Positions 7,909 to 16,652 of a DNA stretch of 64,000 nucleotides are shown piece after piece. The notes beneath the pieces were generated by a model. It was not told the DNA's origin and did no database searches. It saw only the letters and a list, made by a program, of their open reading frames with translations. Origin of the DNA: Kitasatospora humi (GTDB lineage Bacteria > Actinomycetota > Actinomycetes > Streptomycetales > Streptomycetaceae); contig NZ_JAJJPA010000027.1 of NCBI RefSeq assembly GCF_020907985.1, forward strand, positions 25,540 to 89,539. The letters are read 5' to 3'. The stretch's first letter is position 1. Every line of letters starts with the position of its first letter. Position numbers and translations under genes: made by a program.

Positions 7909-9543
7909 TCAGCCGTAGCTGAGGCCGGAGCAGGGGTCGGCGTCGGCGGATCTGAGGTTCTCGGTGATGCCGCTCGGCAGCCCGGTCGCCGAGGCACTGG
8001 CCGCGGCACCGGTCGAGGGCCCGGGCGAGCCACCCGAGGGGCTGCTCGCGGGGCTGCTCGCAGGGCCGTCGGAGGGGCTGCCGGTCGCCGTGGCGTCGGG
8101 CGGGTCGTCGTCGGCGGCGACCGGGCTGCCGGACTCCCCGGGGAGGCTGGCGGCGTAGTCGGCGCCGACGGTGACGGTCACGGCGGTGACCGACGGGCTC
8201 GACACGACCTGGGCGCCCGGGAAGTACTGGGCCAGCTGCTCGGCGGCGGTCTGCTTGCCGGCCGGGTACTCGACGGCCGTGACGGCGCGTTGGATCCCGT
8301 CGGGGTCCGTGCTGACGTCCTGGTAGCCGCGGGTCCGCAGCACCTGCTCCACCTGCAGCGACAGGCCGGGGACGAAGCTGCCGTTCTGCACCACGATCGG
8401 CACCGTGACGTCGCCGGAGGGGGCCGCCGTCGGGGCCGGCGCGCTGCTCGGGCGGGCGGCGCTCCGGTCGTCCAGGGTGCGGTCCTGGCGCAGCAGCGTC
8501 CACAGGGTGTCGACGTCCGGGTGGATCAGTGCCACCCGTTCTCCCGCGTACCGCCACGGGGTGGTCACGAATTCCACGTCGGCGAGCTTGATCGACCGCA
8601 GTGAGCGGATGAACGAGGCCAGTTTCAGCGGGCTGCCCAGGCCCTGGTCGACCGTCAGCGACCTGGTCGCGGAGTCGGCAAGCGGGAGCAGGGCGGTCAG
8701 GTCGAACCCCTTTGCCTGGATCTTCTTGACCAGCGCGGCCAGGAAGGCCTGCTGGCGCTTCATCCGGCCGATGTCCGAGCCGTCCCCGAGGCCGTGCCGG
8801 GCGCGCACGTAGTCCAGCGCGCTCTGGCCGCTGACCGTCTGCAGGCCCTTCTTCAGGTGGATCCCGAAGCCGTCCACGTCATTGGGCACGCACACCTGGA
8901 CGCCGCCGACCGCGCCGGTCATGGCGGCGAAGCCCTTGAAGTCCACCACCACGGTGTGGTGCACCCGCAGTCCGGTCATGGTCTCCACGGTGTTCTGGCT
9001 GCACGCCGGGTTGCCGTTCGGTGCGGAGCCCACGGAGAACGCCGCGTTGAACATCTGGTCGTGCTGCGGTTCGGTCCACTTCCCGCCCGGCAGCAGGCAG
9101 GGCGGGATGTCCACCAGGGCGTCGCGGGGGATCGAGACGGCCACCGCGTGCCGGTGGTCGGCGTAGACGTGCAGCAGGATGGCGGTGTCGGAGTTGCCCG
9201 TGCCGACGTCGCCGCCCGCCAGGGCGGAGTTGCCCCCGGTCCGGCTGTCCGAGCCGAGCACCAGCACGTTGACCGGGGTGTTGCCGGCCGCGTCCGACGG
9301 GCCGTCGGGCGGGCGGTGGGAGGAGATGCCGGCGCTGGAGAAGATCGAGAGGTTGCCGTCGAGCCGTTCGTAGAACCAGGAACCGGCCCCGGCTGTTCCC
9401 AGCATCAGGACGAACGCGGTCACCACGGCGACCTTCGCCAGTCGGCGGCGCTGCTGGGCAGTTGACGCCTCAGCGCTTAAGCTGGTGGTTTCCGCTCCGT
9501 CCTGGGCGTGCTGCTCCCCGGGGTTGGCCTCGGGATCGGTCAT
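7909..9543 (-). CDS. LytR-CpsA-Psr (LCP) family cell-wall glycopolymer transferase with LytR_C domain
   Basis: LCP enzymes attach undecaprenyl-linked glycopolymers (teichoic acids, capsule, arabinogalactan) to peptidoglycan outside the membrane. The 544-residue protein has a short cytosolic N-terminus, one TM helix around residues 35-55 (VVTAFVLMLGTAGAGSWF), and the LCP domain from about 90 to 330 with VLVLGSDSRTG, SIPRDALVDIP, GLRVHHTVVVDFKGF and YVRARHG. A C-terminal LytR_C domain (about 370-465) and a low-complexity Ser/Pro/Ala tail follow. The start ATG has GGAGAACCC upstream. The FtsW-type gene upstream is on the same strand, consistent with wall assembly. Confidence 0.92.
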   Translation of the reverse strand: MTDPEANPGEQHAQDGAETTSLSAEASTAQQRRRLAKVAVVTAFVLMLGTAGAGSWFYERLDGNLSIFSSAGISSHRPPDGPSDAAGNTPVNVLVLGSDSRTGGNSALAGGDVGTGNSDTAILLHVYADHRHAVAVSIPRDALVDIPPCLLPGGKWTEPQHDQMFNAAFSVGSAPNGNPACSQNTVETMTGLRVHHTVVVDFKGFAAMTGAVGGVQVCVPNDVDGFGIHLKKGLQTVSGQSALDYVRARHGLGDGSDIGRMKRQQAFLAALVKKIQAKGFDLTALLPLADSATRSLTVDQGLGSPLKLASFIRSLRSIKLADVEFVTTPWRYAGERVALIHPDVDTLWTLLRQDRTLDDRSAARPSSAPAPTAAPSGDVTVPIVVQNGSFVPGLSLQVEQVLRTRGYQDVSTDPDGIQRAVTAVEYPAGKQTAAEQLAQYFPGAQVVSSPSVTAVTVTVGADYAASLPGESGSPVAADDDPPDATATGSPSDGPASSPASSPSGGSPGPSTGAAASASATGLPSGITENLRSADADPCSGLSYG

Positions 9544-9636
9544 GGGTTCTCCGCGCGGTCTCCGACAGATCAGTGGGCCGGCGGGCTCCTCCGGAGCCGA
9601 TCAGGAGGACGGTCCGGCCGAGTGATCCGGTTGCAC

Positions 9637-9656
9637 ACTTGCGCAATTTAGCAAGT
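9637..9656. promoter_or_regulatory. Inverted repeat upstream of the LCP gene
   Basis: ACTTGC and GCAAGT arms separated by 8 nt, in an unusually AT-rich patch of the 177-bp gap between the FtsW-type gene and the LCP gene, about 95 bp before the LCP start. It could be an operator or a weak hairpin; nothing further supports a choice. Confidence 0.3.
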
Positions 9657-9720
9657 TTTGAGCAGACCGCATACCCCCGGCAACCGTGTTGCGGAGGATG
9701 CGGCTATTCGGCGCAGGGAA

Positions 9721-11481
9721 TCAGAACGCGGGAGTGTCGGGCTGCGTGCCGGTCGACGGCCGGTCGGGGCTGCCGGGCATACCGGGGATTCCGGGCATGC
9801 CGGGCATGCCGGGGGTCCCGGGCGCGCCGGGAGTCCCGGGGATGCCGGGCATGCCGGGGGTGCCTCCCGCCGGGGCGCCGGAGCGGTTCGCGGTGCCGTG
9901 CACCGTCGGCGCGCCGTAGGGCGGCGGGGTGGCCGCGGCGGGCGCGGCGGCCTCGCGGGGGGCGGCCCGCAGGTACATGGTGTCGTCGTCGCGCGCCTCG
10001 CCCTGGCCCGGCACGGTGCCGGCGGCCGGGGTGGGGGGCACCGCGGCGGCGGCCGGCTTGGGCGGCGCGATGACGCCCGACGACTCCGGCGCCGGTTCCA
10101 GCTCGTTGCGCCCGGCCGCGTCGCTCAGCTTCAGCAGGATCCCGGTGAGCAGCCAGTTGGCCAGGGTGGAGGAGCCACCGGCGGCCAGGAACGGCAGCGC
10201 CTTGCCGGTCAGCGGGATCAGGCCGCTGACGCCGCCGACCACCACGAAGACCTGCAGTCCCACGGCGCTGGCCAGGCCGGTGGCGAGCAGCTTGCCGAAC
10301 GGGTCGGAGAGCGCGATCGCCGTCTTCAGGCCGCGCTGCACGAACAGCCCGTAGACCAGCAGCACCGCGGTCACCCCGGCCAGGCCCAGCTCCTCACCGA
10401 TGGTGGTGAAGATGAAGTCGCTGCGGCCGGCGAAGCCGATCAGCCAGGGCCGACCGCTGCCCAGCCCGGTGCCGGTGAGGTGCCCGGTGCCGAAGCTGAA
10501 CAGCGCCTCGGCGGACTGGTTGGAGATGAGTGCCGGGTCGTGGTGCGGCTTGTAGTAGTCCAGCGGGTGCAGCCAGGCCTCGACCCGGCCGTGCACGTGC
10601 GGCTCGATGGAGCCGACCACGGCGGCGCCGCCGACGGCCATCACCAGCCCGAGGATCGTCCAGCTGGTCCGCTCGGTGGCCACGTAGAGCATCACGATGA
10701 AGACGCCGAAGAAGATCAGCGAGGTGCCCAGGTCGCGCTCGAAGATCAGCACCAGCAGGCTGACCGCCCAGATCGCCACCACCGGCCCGAGGTTGCGCAT
10801 CCGCGGCAGGCTCATGCCCATGACCTTGCGGCCGACCAGCGCCAGCGCGTCCCGGCTCATCATCAGGTAGCCGGCGAAGAAGATGCAGATGGCCAGCTTG
10901 ACGAACTCGTCCGGCTCCAGCTGCGGCAGGCCCGGGATCTTGATCCAGCGCTTGGCGCCGAAGTCGTCGCCGGGGAAGAAGGCGGGCGCGGCCAGCAGCA
11001 CCAGGCCGCCGACCATCACGATGTAGACGTAGCGCTGGAAGAACCGGTGGTGCTTGATGAACGCGATCATCGCCATCGCGATCGGCACCGAGATGAAGAG
11101 GAACTGCACCTGCGAGGGCGCGGCCGGGAGCTTCTGGTAGTCGCCCTTGGCGGCGTGGACGATCGCGTAGGACTGGTCCAGCCGGTTGAGCAGCACCAGG
11201 CCGAGCCCGTTGAGCAGCACCGCGCAGGGCAGGATCAGCGGGTCCGCGTACCGGGCGTACTTGCGCATCACCAGGTGCGCGCCGAACACCAGCACGGTGA
11301 AGGACACCCCGTAGACCAGCAGGCCCGGCGGCATCCTGTCGTTCAGCGCCAGGTCGGCGTCGATGTACGCGAACAGGCAGATCGCGAGGGCGAAGGCCAA
11401 CAGCGCCGCCTCGATGTTGCGCCGCCGGTCGGCCCCGCGCTGGCCCTCGGCACGCTGGCTGGCCCGTTGGCTGCCTATCAC
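9721..11481 (-). CDS. FtsW/RodA/SpoVE-family peptidoglycan polymerase with collagen-like C-terminal tail
   Basis: SEDS-family proteins polymerise lipid II into glycan strands, working with a class B PBP. The ~586-residue membrane protein has about ten TM helices (residues ~20-430) and SEDS signatures such as ILIFERDLGTSLIFFGVFI, TGTGLGSGRPWLI, FIFTTIGEELGLAG and GLIPLTGKALPFLAAGGSS. After the last helix an Ala/Pro-rich cytosolic tail ends in about ten Gly-X-Pro triplets. The GTG start at 11481 is chosen because GGAG lies 5 nt upstream and it directly precedes the basic N-terminus. The tail is unusual for the family. Confidence 0.92.
   Translation of the reverse strand: MIGSQRASQRAEGQRGADRRRNIEAALLAFALAICLFAYIDADLALNDRMPPGLLVYGVSFTVLVFGAHLVMRKYARYADPLILPCAVLLNGLGLVLLNRLDQSYAIVHAAKGDYQKLPAAPSQVQFLFISVPIAMAMIAFIKHHRFFQRYVYIVMVGGLVLLAAPAFFPGDDFGAKRWIKIPGLPQLEPDEFVKLAICIFFAGYLMMSRDALALVGRKVMGMSLPRMRNLGPVVAIWAVSLLVLIFERDLGTSLIFFGVFIVMLYVATERTSWTILGLVMAVGGAAVVGSIEPHVHGRVEAWLHPLDYYKPHHDPALISNQSAEALFSFGTGHLTGTGLGSGRPWLIGFAGRSDFIFTTIGEELGLAGVTAVLLVYGLFVQRGLKTAIALSDPFGKLLATGLASAVGLQVFVVVGGVSGLIPLTGKALPFLAAGGSSTLANWLLTGILLKLSDAAGRNELEPAPESSGVIAPPKPAAAAVPPTPAAGTVPGQGEARDDDTMYLRAAPREAAAPAAATPPPYGAPTVHGTANRSGAPAGGTPGMPGIPGTPGAPGTPGMPGMPGIPGMPGSPDRPSTGTQPDTPAF
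9769..9867 (-). repeat. Collagen-like Gly-X-Pro triplet repeat inside the FtsW/RodA-type gene
   Basis: The codons encode a run of Gly-Met-Pro, Gly-Ile-Pro, Gly-Thr-Pro and Gly-Ala-Pro triplets, about ten in all. At DNA level it is a repeated CCGGGCAT/CCGGGGAT-type 9-nt pattern, prone to slippage, so copy number may vary between strains. Confidence 0.85.
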
Positions 11482-11647
11482 ACGAACTCCCCACCGGCAC
11501 GGCACACTGGACCGGCGAATTCTCGCATGCCGAGCGGGGTGGGCCTCGCACCGACCCGAGACCAAGGGGGCGCGCACTGCGCCCTACGCGCCGGGGGGCG
11601 GCGCGGCTAGACTGAGCCGCCGTACAACAGGGAGAGGGGTGGCACGG

Positions 11648-12004
11648 ATGACGGGCTGGAGCAGGCTCGACGACCCCTCGCCGCAGCTGCTGCAGCAAGC
11701 GGCTGCCTCCTTCGGCCTGCTCGCCTCCACCATGCGGCTGCACATCGTCTGGGTGCTCAGCCAGGGCGAAGCCGACGTCGGCACCCTGGCCGACCGGGTC
11801 GGCGGCACCCTGCAGGCGGTCAGCCAGCACCTGGCCAAGCTCAAGCTGGCCGGCATCGTCTCCAACCGCCGCGAGGGCCGCCGCCAGGTCTACGGCGTCG
11901 AGGACCCGCAGATGGCCAGCCTGGTCCGGTTGATGGTCGAGAACCTGAACGCCGCCGGGACGCCGCTCGCCGAGGTGCGGCACCTGCGGAGCAGCGATGG
12001 CTGA
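11648..12004 (+). CDS. ArsR-family winged-helix regulator
   Basis: 118-residue metal-sensor-type repressor. The winged-helix core runs from about residue 20 to 95: the recognition helix lies in TLQAVSQHLAKLKLAGIVSNRREGRRQVYGVED. No CxC-type metal motif is seen; His and Asp residues near the C-terminus (VRHLRSSDG) could serve as ligands. The ATG at 11648 is chosen over a long upstream extension that overlaps the divergent FtsW-type gene. The stop codon overlaps the next gene's start by 8 bp, so it is probably translationally coupled to, and a regulator of, the P-type ATPase that follows. Confidence 0.85.
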   Translation: MTGWSRLDDPSPQLLQQAAASFGLLASTMRLHIVWVLSQGEADVGTLADRVGGTLQAVSQHLAKLKLAGIVSNRREGRRQVYGVEDPQMASLVRLMVENLNAAGTPLAEVRHLRSSDG

Positions 12005-14648
12005 GCGCGTGGCGCACCAGCTCCGGGCGGCCCGCGGCCGACCGGACGGCGGTGCGCCCGCGGCGCTCGGCCCGGCCCGGCTGAGCCGGTTGCAGGCGCT
12101 GCGCGCGTTCGACGCCTCACCGCGCGGCCTGCCGGAGCAGGAGGCCGAGGAACGCCTCGCCCGGCACGGCGAGAACACCGTGCTCCCCGAGCCCGAGCCC
12201 GGCCGGCTGGGCCGGATCCCCAGCGCGCTCGGCGACCCGTTCACCGGGCTGCTGGCCGGCCTGACTGCGGTCTGCGCGCTGATCGGATCCTGGGGCAGCA
12301 CCGCGATACTGGGCACCCTGGTGGTCACCGCCTGCGCGCTGCGGCTGACCGACGAGCACCGCGCCGCCACCGCGCTGGCCGCGCTGCGGGCGCTGGTGCC
12401 GACCACCGCGACGGTGCTGCGCCGGGCCGGCGGGACGGAACCGCTGGCCCGCGAACTGCCGGTCGAACAGCTGGTGCCCGGCGACGTGGTCCACCTCGCC
12501 GCCGGTGACGCGGTGCCCGCGGACCTGCGCCTGCTGCGCGCCGAAGGGCTGACCCTGGACCAGTCGGCGCTGACCGGCGAGAGCGAGCCGGTGCACCGCG
12601 CCGCCGTCGACCTGCCGCCGGCCGCGGCGTCCAGCCCGTTCGAGGAACCGCACCTGTGCTTCGCCGGCAGCACCGTGGTCACCGGCAGCGCCACCGCGCT
12701 GGTGCTCGCCACCGGCGCCGACACCCGGTTCGGCGTCGCGCACCGGCCCGGACCGGTCCGGCACCCGGGACGCTCGGCGGTGGAGCGCGGGGTGCGCCGG
12801 GCGGTGCGGGCGATGGTCCTCTTCATGGCCGCCGCCGTCCCGGCCACGGTGGCGGCCGACACCCTGCTGCACGGCTGGAGCGCAGCCCTGCTGCCGTTCG
12901 CGGTCGCCGCCGCGGTCGGCCTCACCCCGGAACTGCTGCCGCTGGTGATCAGCGCGGTGCTGGCCCGGGGCAGCGCGGGGCTGCGCCGGGACGGCCTGGT
13001 GGTGCGCCGGCTGCCCACGATCGGCGAACTGGGCGCGCTCGACGTGCTCTGCCTGGACAAGACCGGCACCCTCAGCAACGGCGAGACCGCGGTGCTCGGC
13101 GGCCTGGACCCGGCCGGCGAGCCCGACCAGGAGCCGCTGCGCTGGGCCGCGCTGGCCGCCGAGGCCGCGCTGCTGGCGGGCGACCCGGGGCTGGCCGCAC
13201 CGCTGGACGAGGCGCTGCTGGTCACGGCCGACCAGGCCGGACTGCTGGACGGCCCGGACTCGACCGTCCGGCAGCTGCTGCCGTTCGACCCGGTGCGCCG
13301 CTACGCCGGTGCCGTGCTGGGCCTGCGGGAGGACGGGCACCGGCAGCTGCTGGTGGTCAAGGGCGCGCCGGAGGCGGTGCTGGAGCGCTGCCCGGAGCTG
13401 CCCGAGGGGCAGCGGGCCGCCGCGCTGGCCCTGGTCGACCGGCAGGCCGCCGCCGGGGTGCGGCTGCTCGCGGTGGCGCTGGCCGAGCAGCCGCGGCTGG
13501 GCACCGCGGTGGACTTCGACGGGCTGCGGCTGCTGGGCTTCGTGGCGCTGAGCGACGAGCCGGTGGCCGGCGCGGCCGCCGCCCTCGCCGAACTGTCCGG
13601 CAGCGGGGTCGCGCTCACCGTGCTGACCGGTGACCACCCGAGCACCGCGCTGCGGCTGTGCGAGCAGCTGGGGCTCGCGGTGGACCGGGTGGTGCTGGGC
13701 GCCGAACTGGCCGGGCTGAGCGAGGCGGAACTGGCTGCGGCGGCAGCCCGCGGGGCGCTCTTCGCGCGCTGCGACCCGGAGCAGAAGGCCGCCGTGGTGC
13801 GGGCCCTGCGCCGGGCCGGGCACACCGTCGGGTTCCTGGGCGACGGCGTCAACGACGTGCCGGCGCTGCGGACGGCGGACGTCGGCTTCGTCACCCCGGG
13901 CGCCGTCGGCGCGGCGCGGGCCTGGGCGGACGTGCTGCTCGGCGGCAGCGATCCGGCCCGGCTGGGCCGGGCGCTGGCGGTCGGCCGCGAGGCGGTCGCC
14001 CGCGTCGCCGCCTACCTGCGGATCGCACTCTCCTGCAACCTGGGCAACGCGGTCTCGATGCTGGCCGGCGGGGTGCTGCTGCCGTTCCTGCCGATGCTGC
14101 CGGCCCAGGTGCTGCTGCAGAACCTCTGCTTCGACGCGGCGCAGCTGTCGTTCGCGGTCTCCGGGCGGCACCTGGCCGGTGGGGCGGGGCCCGGCGGCCG
14201 GCCGGTGCGGCTGCGCTGGGGGGCGCTCGCGGCCTTCGCGCTCGGCTTCGGGCTGCTCAACTCGGTCGGCGACGTGGCGCTCTTCGCGGTGATGCGGCGG
14301 ATCACCCACGGGTTCACCGGGCCCGGCGCGGAGGGCATGTTCCACACCGCCTGGTTCACCGAGAACCTGCTCACCCAGGCGCTGGCCCTGCCGGTGCTCC
14401 ACGGACTGACCGGCGCCCGGCCGCGGCCGCCGCGCCCGGTCTGGTGCGCGGCGGCCGCGCTGGCGGTGCTGGGGGTGCTGCTGCCGTCACTGCCGGGCAG
14501 TGGGCACCTGGGCTTCGTGCCGCTGCCGTTCGGCGCGGCCGGCCCGCTGGCCCTGGTGGTGCTGGGCTACGGGGGGCTGCTGCTGGCCGCCCGCCGGCTC
14601 TGGCGCCTGCTCGCTCGCTGGGACGGGCTGCGGCGGCAGGCCGCCTGA
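11997..14648 (+). CDS. P-type ATPase, MgtA-like (P3B, Mg2+-type)
   Basis: Cation pump in the cytoplasmic membrane, 883 residues. Actuator-domain motif LTGES lies near 192-196, the phosphorylation motif DKTGTLSNGE begins at Asp354, and the hinge motif GDGVNDVPALR lies near 618. TM4 reads GLTPELLPLVISAVLARGS, the arrangement found in MgtA/MgtB magnesium transporters rather than the CPC of heavy-metal pumps. TM5-6 (NLGNAVSMLAGGVLLPFLPMLP, then QVLLQNLCFDAAQ) also matches MgtA. The N-terminal cation-ATPase domain is short. Coupling to an ArsR regulator is notable because MgtA is usually controlled by PhoP or an RNA leader. Substrate is inferred from TM motifs. Confidence 0.88.
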   Translation: MAERVAHQLRAARGRPDGGAPAALGPARLSRLQALRAFDASPRGLPEQEAEERLARHGENTVLPEPEPGRLGRIPSALGDPFTGLLAGLTAVCALIGSWGSTAILGTLVVTACALRLTDEHRAATALAALRALVPTTATVLRRAGGTEPLARELPVEQLVPGDVVHLAAGDAVPADLRLLRAEGLTLDQSALTGESEPVHRAAVDLPPAAASSPFEEPHLCFAGSTVVTGSATALVLATGADTRFGVAHRPGPVRHPGRSAVERGVRRAVRAMVLFMAAAVPATVAADTLLHGWSAALLPFAVAAAVGLTPELLPLVISAVLARGSAGLRRDGLVVRRLPTIGELGALDVLCLDKTGTLSNGETAVLGGLDPAGEPDQEPLRWAALAAEAALLAGDPGLAAPLDEALLVTADQAGLLDGPDSTVRQLLPFDPVRRYAGAVLGLREDGHRQLLVVKGAPEAVLERCPELPEGQRAAALALVDRQAAAGVRLLAVALAEQPRLGTAVDFDGLRLLGFVALSDEPVAGAAAALAELSGSGVALTVLTGDHPSTALRLCEQLGLAVDRVVLGAELAGLSEAELAAAAARGALFARCDPEQKAAVVRALRRAGHTVGFLGDGVNDVPALRTADVGFVTPGAVGAARAWADVLLGGSDPARLGRALAVGREAVARVAAYLRIALSCNLGNAVSMLAGGVLLPFLPMLPAQVLLQNLCFDAAQLSFAVSGRHLAGGAGPGGRPVRLRWGALAAFALGFGLLNSVGDVALFAVMRRITHGFTGPGAEGMFHTAWFTENLLTQALALPVLHGLTGARPRPPRPVWCAAAALAVLGVLLPSLPGSGHLGFVPLPFGAAGPLALVVLGYGGLLLAARRLWRLLARWDGLRRQAA

Positions 14649-14660
14649 CCGGCGCGCGCC

Positions 14661-15107
14661 TCAGCCCTCGGCGCCGAGCAGCATCCGGTTCAGCAGGTCG
14701 CGCAGTGTCCGGCGCTCCTCCTGGGAGAGGGTGGCCAGCGGCTCCCGGGCGAAGTGCAGGGAGCTGCGCAGCTCGGCGGAGGCGGTCCGGCCGGCCTCGG
14801 TGGCGGCGACCAGCTTGACCCGGCGGTCCTGCGGGTCGGCCTGGCGGGTGACGAAGCCGCGGGTCTCCAGCCGGTCGACGATGCCGGTGATGTTGGACGG
14901 CTCGCAGCTGAGCGTCTGCGCGATCCGCCGCATCGGCAGCGGACCGAAGCGCAGCAGGGCGAGCACCTTGGCCTGGGCGCCGGTGAGCGAGCGGGCCTGG
15001 GCGGCCTCCTCGTACTCCCGGTGGAAGATGGCCACCAGTCCCGCCATCAGTTCGACCACGTCGCGGGTCAGCTGCTCTTCGTCGGTCTGCTCCTGGATGC
15101 TCTCCAT
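14661..15107 (-). CDS. MarR-family transcriptional regulator
   Basis: 148-residue dimeric winged-helix regulator. The helical N-terminal dimerisation segment is followed by the wHTH core around residues 50-110 (KVLALLRFGPLPMRRIAQTLSCEPSNITGIVDRLETRGFVTRQADPQDRRVKLVAATEAG), with the DxRxxxv wing (DPQDRRVKL) characteristic of MarR. It is transcribed divergently from the oxidoreductase gene, and three related TTCAGGTA-type sites lie between them, so it most likely represses itself and that gene in response to a small molecule. Confidence 0.93.
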   Translation of the reverse strand: MESIQEQTDEEQLTRDVVELMAGLVAIFHREYEEAAQARSLTGAQAKVLALLRFGPLPMRRIAQTLSCEPSNITGIVDRLETRGFVTRQADPQDRRVKLVAATEAGRTASAELRSSLHFAREPLATLSQEERRTLRDLLNRMLLGAEG

Positions 15108-15117
15108 GAATTCATGC

Positions 15118-15187
15118 TACCTGAATATTTGACATCCTGAACCTTTCAGGTCCAGGGTTTACTTCATCTGGTCAACCTTTCAGGTAC
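15118..15187. promoter_or_regulatory. Likely MarR operator region with three related sites
   Basis: AACCTTTCAGGT occurs at 15140-15151 and again at 15174-15185, and an inverted relative, TACCTGAATATTT, lies at 15118-15130. The middle copy is also part of the palindrome CCTGAA-CCT-TTCAGG (15136-15150). A TTGACA hexamer overlaps the cluster at 15129-15134. The arrangement between divergent marR and oxidoreductase genes is typical of an autoregulated MarR pair. Confidence 0.62.
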
Positions 15188-15225
15188 CCGTGCACCCGCA
15201 CCCCGCATCCCCAAGGAGCGCCACC

Positions 15226-16248
15226 ATGGCCGAGCAGCCGCTGCCCGCCACCGCCCGCGAATGGCACCTCAAGGCCCGCCCCGACGGCTGGCCCGCCCCG
15301 ACCGACGCCGCCCTGGTCGAGGCGCCGGTCCGGGCGCCGCGACCCGGCGAGGTGGTGGTCCGCAACCGCTTCCTCTCGGTCGACCCGTACATGCGCGGCC
15401 GGATGAACGACGTGAAGTCCTACGTCCCGCCGTTCCGGCTCGACCAGCCGATGGACGGCGGCGCGGTCGGCGAGGTGGTGGCCTCGGCCGCCGAGGGCAT
15501 CGCGGTCGGCGACACCGTGCTGCACTCCCAGGGCTGGCGTGAGTACGCCACCGTCGCCGCCGGTCACACCGCCAAGGTGGACGCCGACCGGGCGCCGCTC
15601 TCCGCCTACCTCGGCGTGCTCGGCATGCCCGGCCTGACCGCCTACGCCGGCCTGCTCCAGGTGGGCGCGCTGCAGCCCGGCGAGACGGTGTTCGTCTCCG
15701 GCGCGGCCGGCGCGGTCGGCTCGCTGGTCGGGCAGATCGCCCGGCTCAAGGGCGCCGCCCGGGTGGTCGGTTCGGCCGGCTCGGCGGCCAAGGTGGCCAA
15801 GCTGGTCGACGAGTACGGCTTCGACGCGGCCTTCAACTACAAGGACGGCCCGGTGGCCGAGCAGCTGGCGCAGGCCGCGCCGGACGGCATCGACGTCTAC
15901 TTCGACAACGTCGGCGGGGAGCACCTGGAAGCCGCGATCGGCGCGCTCAAGGTGCACGGCCGGGCGGTGCTGTGCGGTGCCATCGCCCAGTACAACGAGA
16001 CCGGCCGGCCGGTCGGTCCGCGCAACCTGGCGCTGGCCATCGGCAAGCGGCTGCGCCTGGAGGGCATGCTGGTGAACGACCACGACGCGCTGCGGCCGCA
16101 GTTCACCGCCGAGGTGGCCGGCTGGCTGGCGGACGGCAGCCTGCGGTACGAGGAGACCGTGGTGAACGGCATCGAGCACACCATGGACGCCTTCATCGAC
16201 CTGCTGCGCGGTGGCAACACCGGCAAGATGGTGGTCGCGCTGGACTGA
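15226..16248 (+). CDS. NADP-dependent zinc-independent oxidoreductase (MDR / prostaglandin-reductase-like)
   Basis: 340-residue medium-chain dehydrogenase/reductase that probably reduces alpha,beta-unsaturated carbonyls or quinones with NADPH. N-terminal GroES-like domain with VRNRFLSVDPYMRGRMN, the leukotriene B4 dehydrogenase/PTGR/CurA signature; Rossmann domain with VSGAAGAVGSLVGQIA near residues 158-173 and FDNVGGEHLEAAIG. No zinc ligands are seen. The start ATG follows AAGGAG. Divergent from a marR gene with shared operator-like repeats, suggesting inducible detoxification. Confidence 0.9.
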   Translation: MAEQPLPATAREWHLKARPDGWPAPTDAALVEAPVRAPRPGEVVVRNRFLSVDPYMRGRMNDVKSYVPPFRLDQPMDGGAVGEVVASAAEGIAVGDTVLHSQGWREYATVAAGHTAKVDADRAPLSAYLGVLGMPGLTAYAGLLQVGALQPGETVFVSGAAGAVGSLVGQIARLKGAARVVGSAGSAAKVAKLVDEYGFDAAFNYKDGPVAEQLAQAAPDGIDVYFDNVGGEHLEAAIGALKVHGRAVLCGAIAQYNETGRPVGPRNLALAIGKRLRLEGMLVNDHDALRPQFTAEVAGWLADGSLRYEETVVNGIEHTMDAFIDLLRGGNTGKMVVALD

Positions 16249-16516
16249 CCCGGCGTCAGGACCGAACGGGCGCGCGTCCCGATGGCCGTCCCCGACCGCA
16301 GGCGGGGAGGTCGTCGGGGCGCGCGCCGCCGTGTCGCGCGACCCCCGTCGGCGAATGCCGAGCCGATCCGAGGGACCGTCAGTTCCCCGCGCAGGGGCCG
16401 CGATAGCGTGGTCGCAGCGGCGTGGCGCCACCCGATGCGGCCATTCGGGGGAGAGATCCCGATCGGGGGTAGACCTCTTCACGGATCTGACTACCATGAG
16501 GGAAGGCTGTCCGTTT

Positions 16517-16554
16517 TGCTCAAGTTAGTGACTGAATGTCGAGCGACTTGAGCA
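16517..16554. promoter_or_regulatory. Inverted repeat upstream of the DUF3145 gene
   Basis: TGCTCAAGT (16517-16525) and ACTTGAGCA (16546-16554) are perfect 9-bp inverted arms with a 20-nt spacer, about 100 bp before the GTG start. It sits in a 404-bp gap (16249-16652) in which I see no convincing gene; the first half of that gap holds an imperfect GC hairpin after the oxidoreductase stop. Candidate operator or leader structure. Confidence 0.4.
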
Positions 16555-16652
16555 GAAGCGGGCAGTGTCCAGCCAAGTGGCGTCCACGACCAATCGGCCA
16601 TGGCACGAGGCAGCTGGGGAAGGCGACTCTCGTCCACAGCCTGGAGGTCCCG

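Noticed and set aside
10394..13225. 943-residue minus-strand frame across the FtsW-type, ArsR and P-type ATPase genes
   Set aside because: Frame-shifted shadow of conserved genes on both strands; low-complexity Ser/Arg composition.
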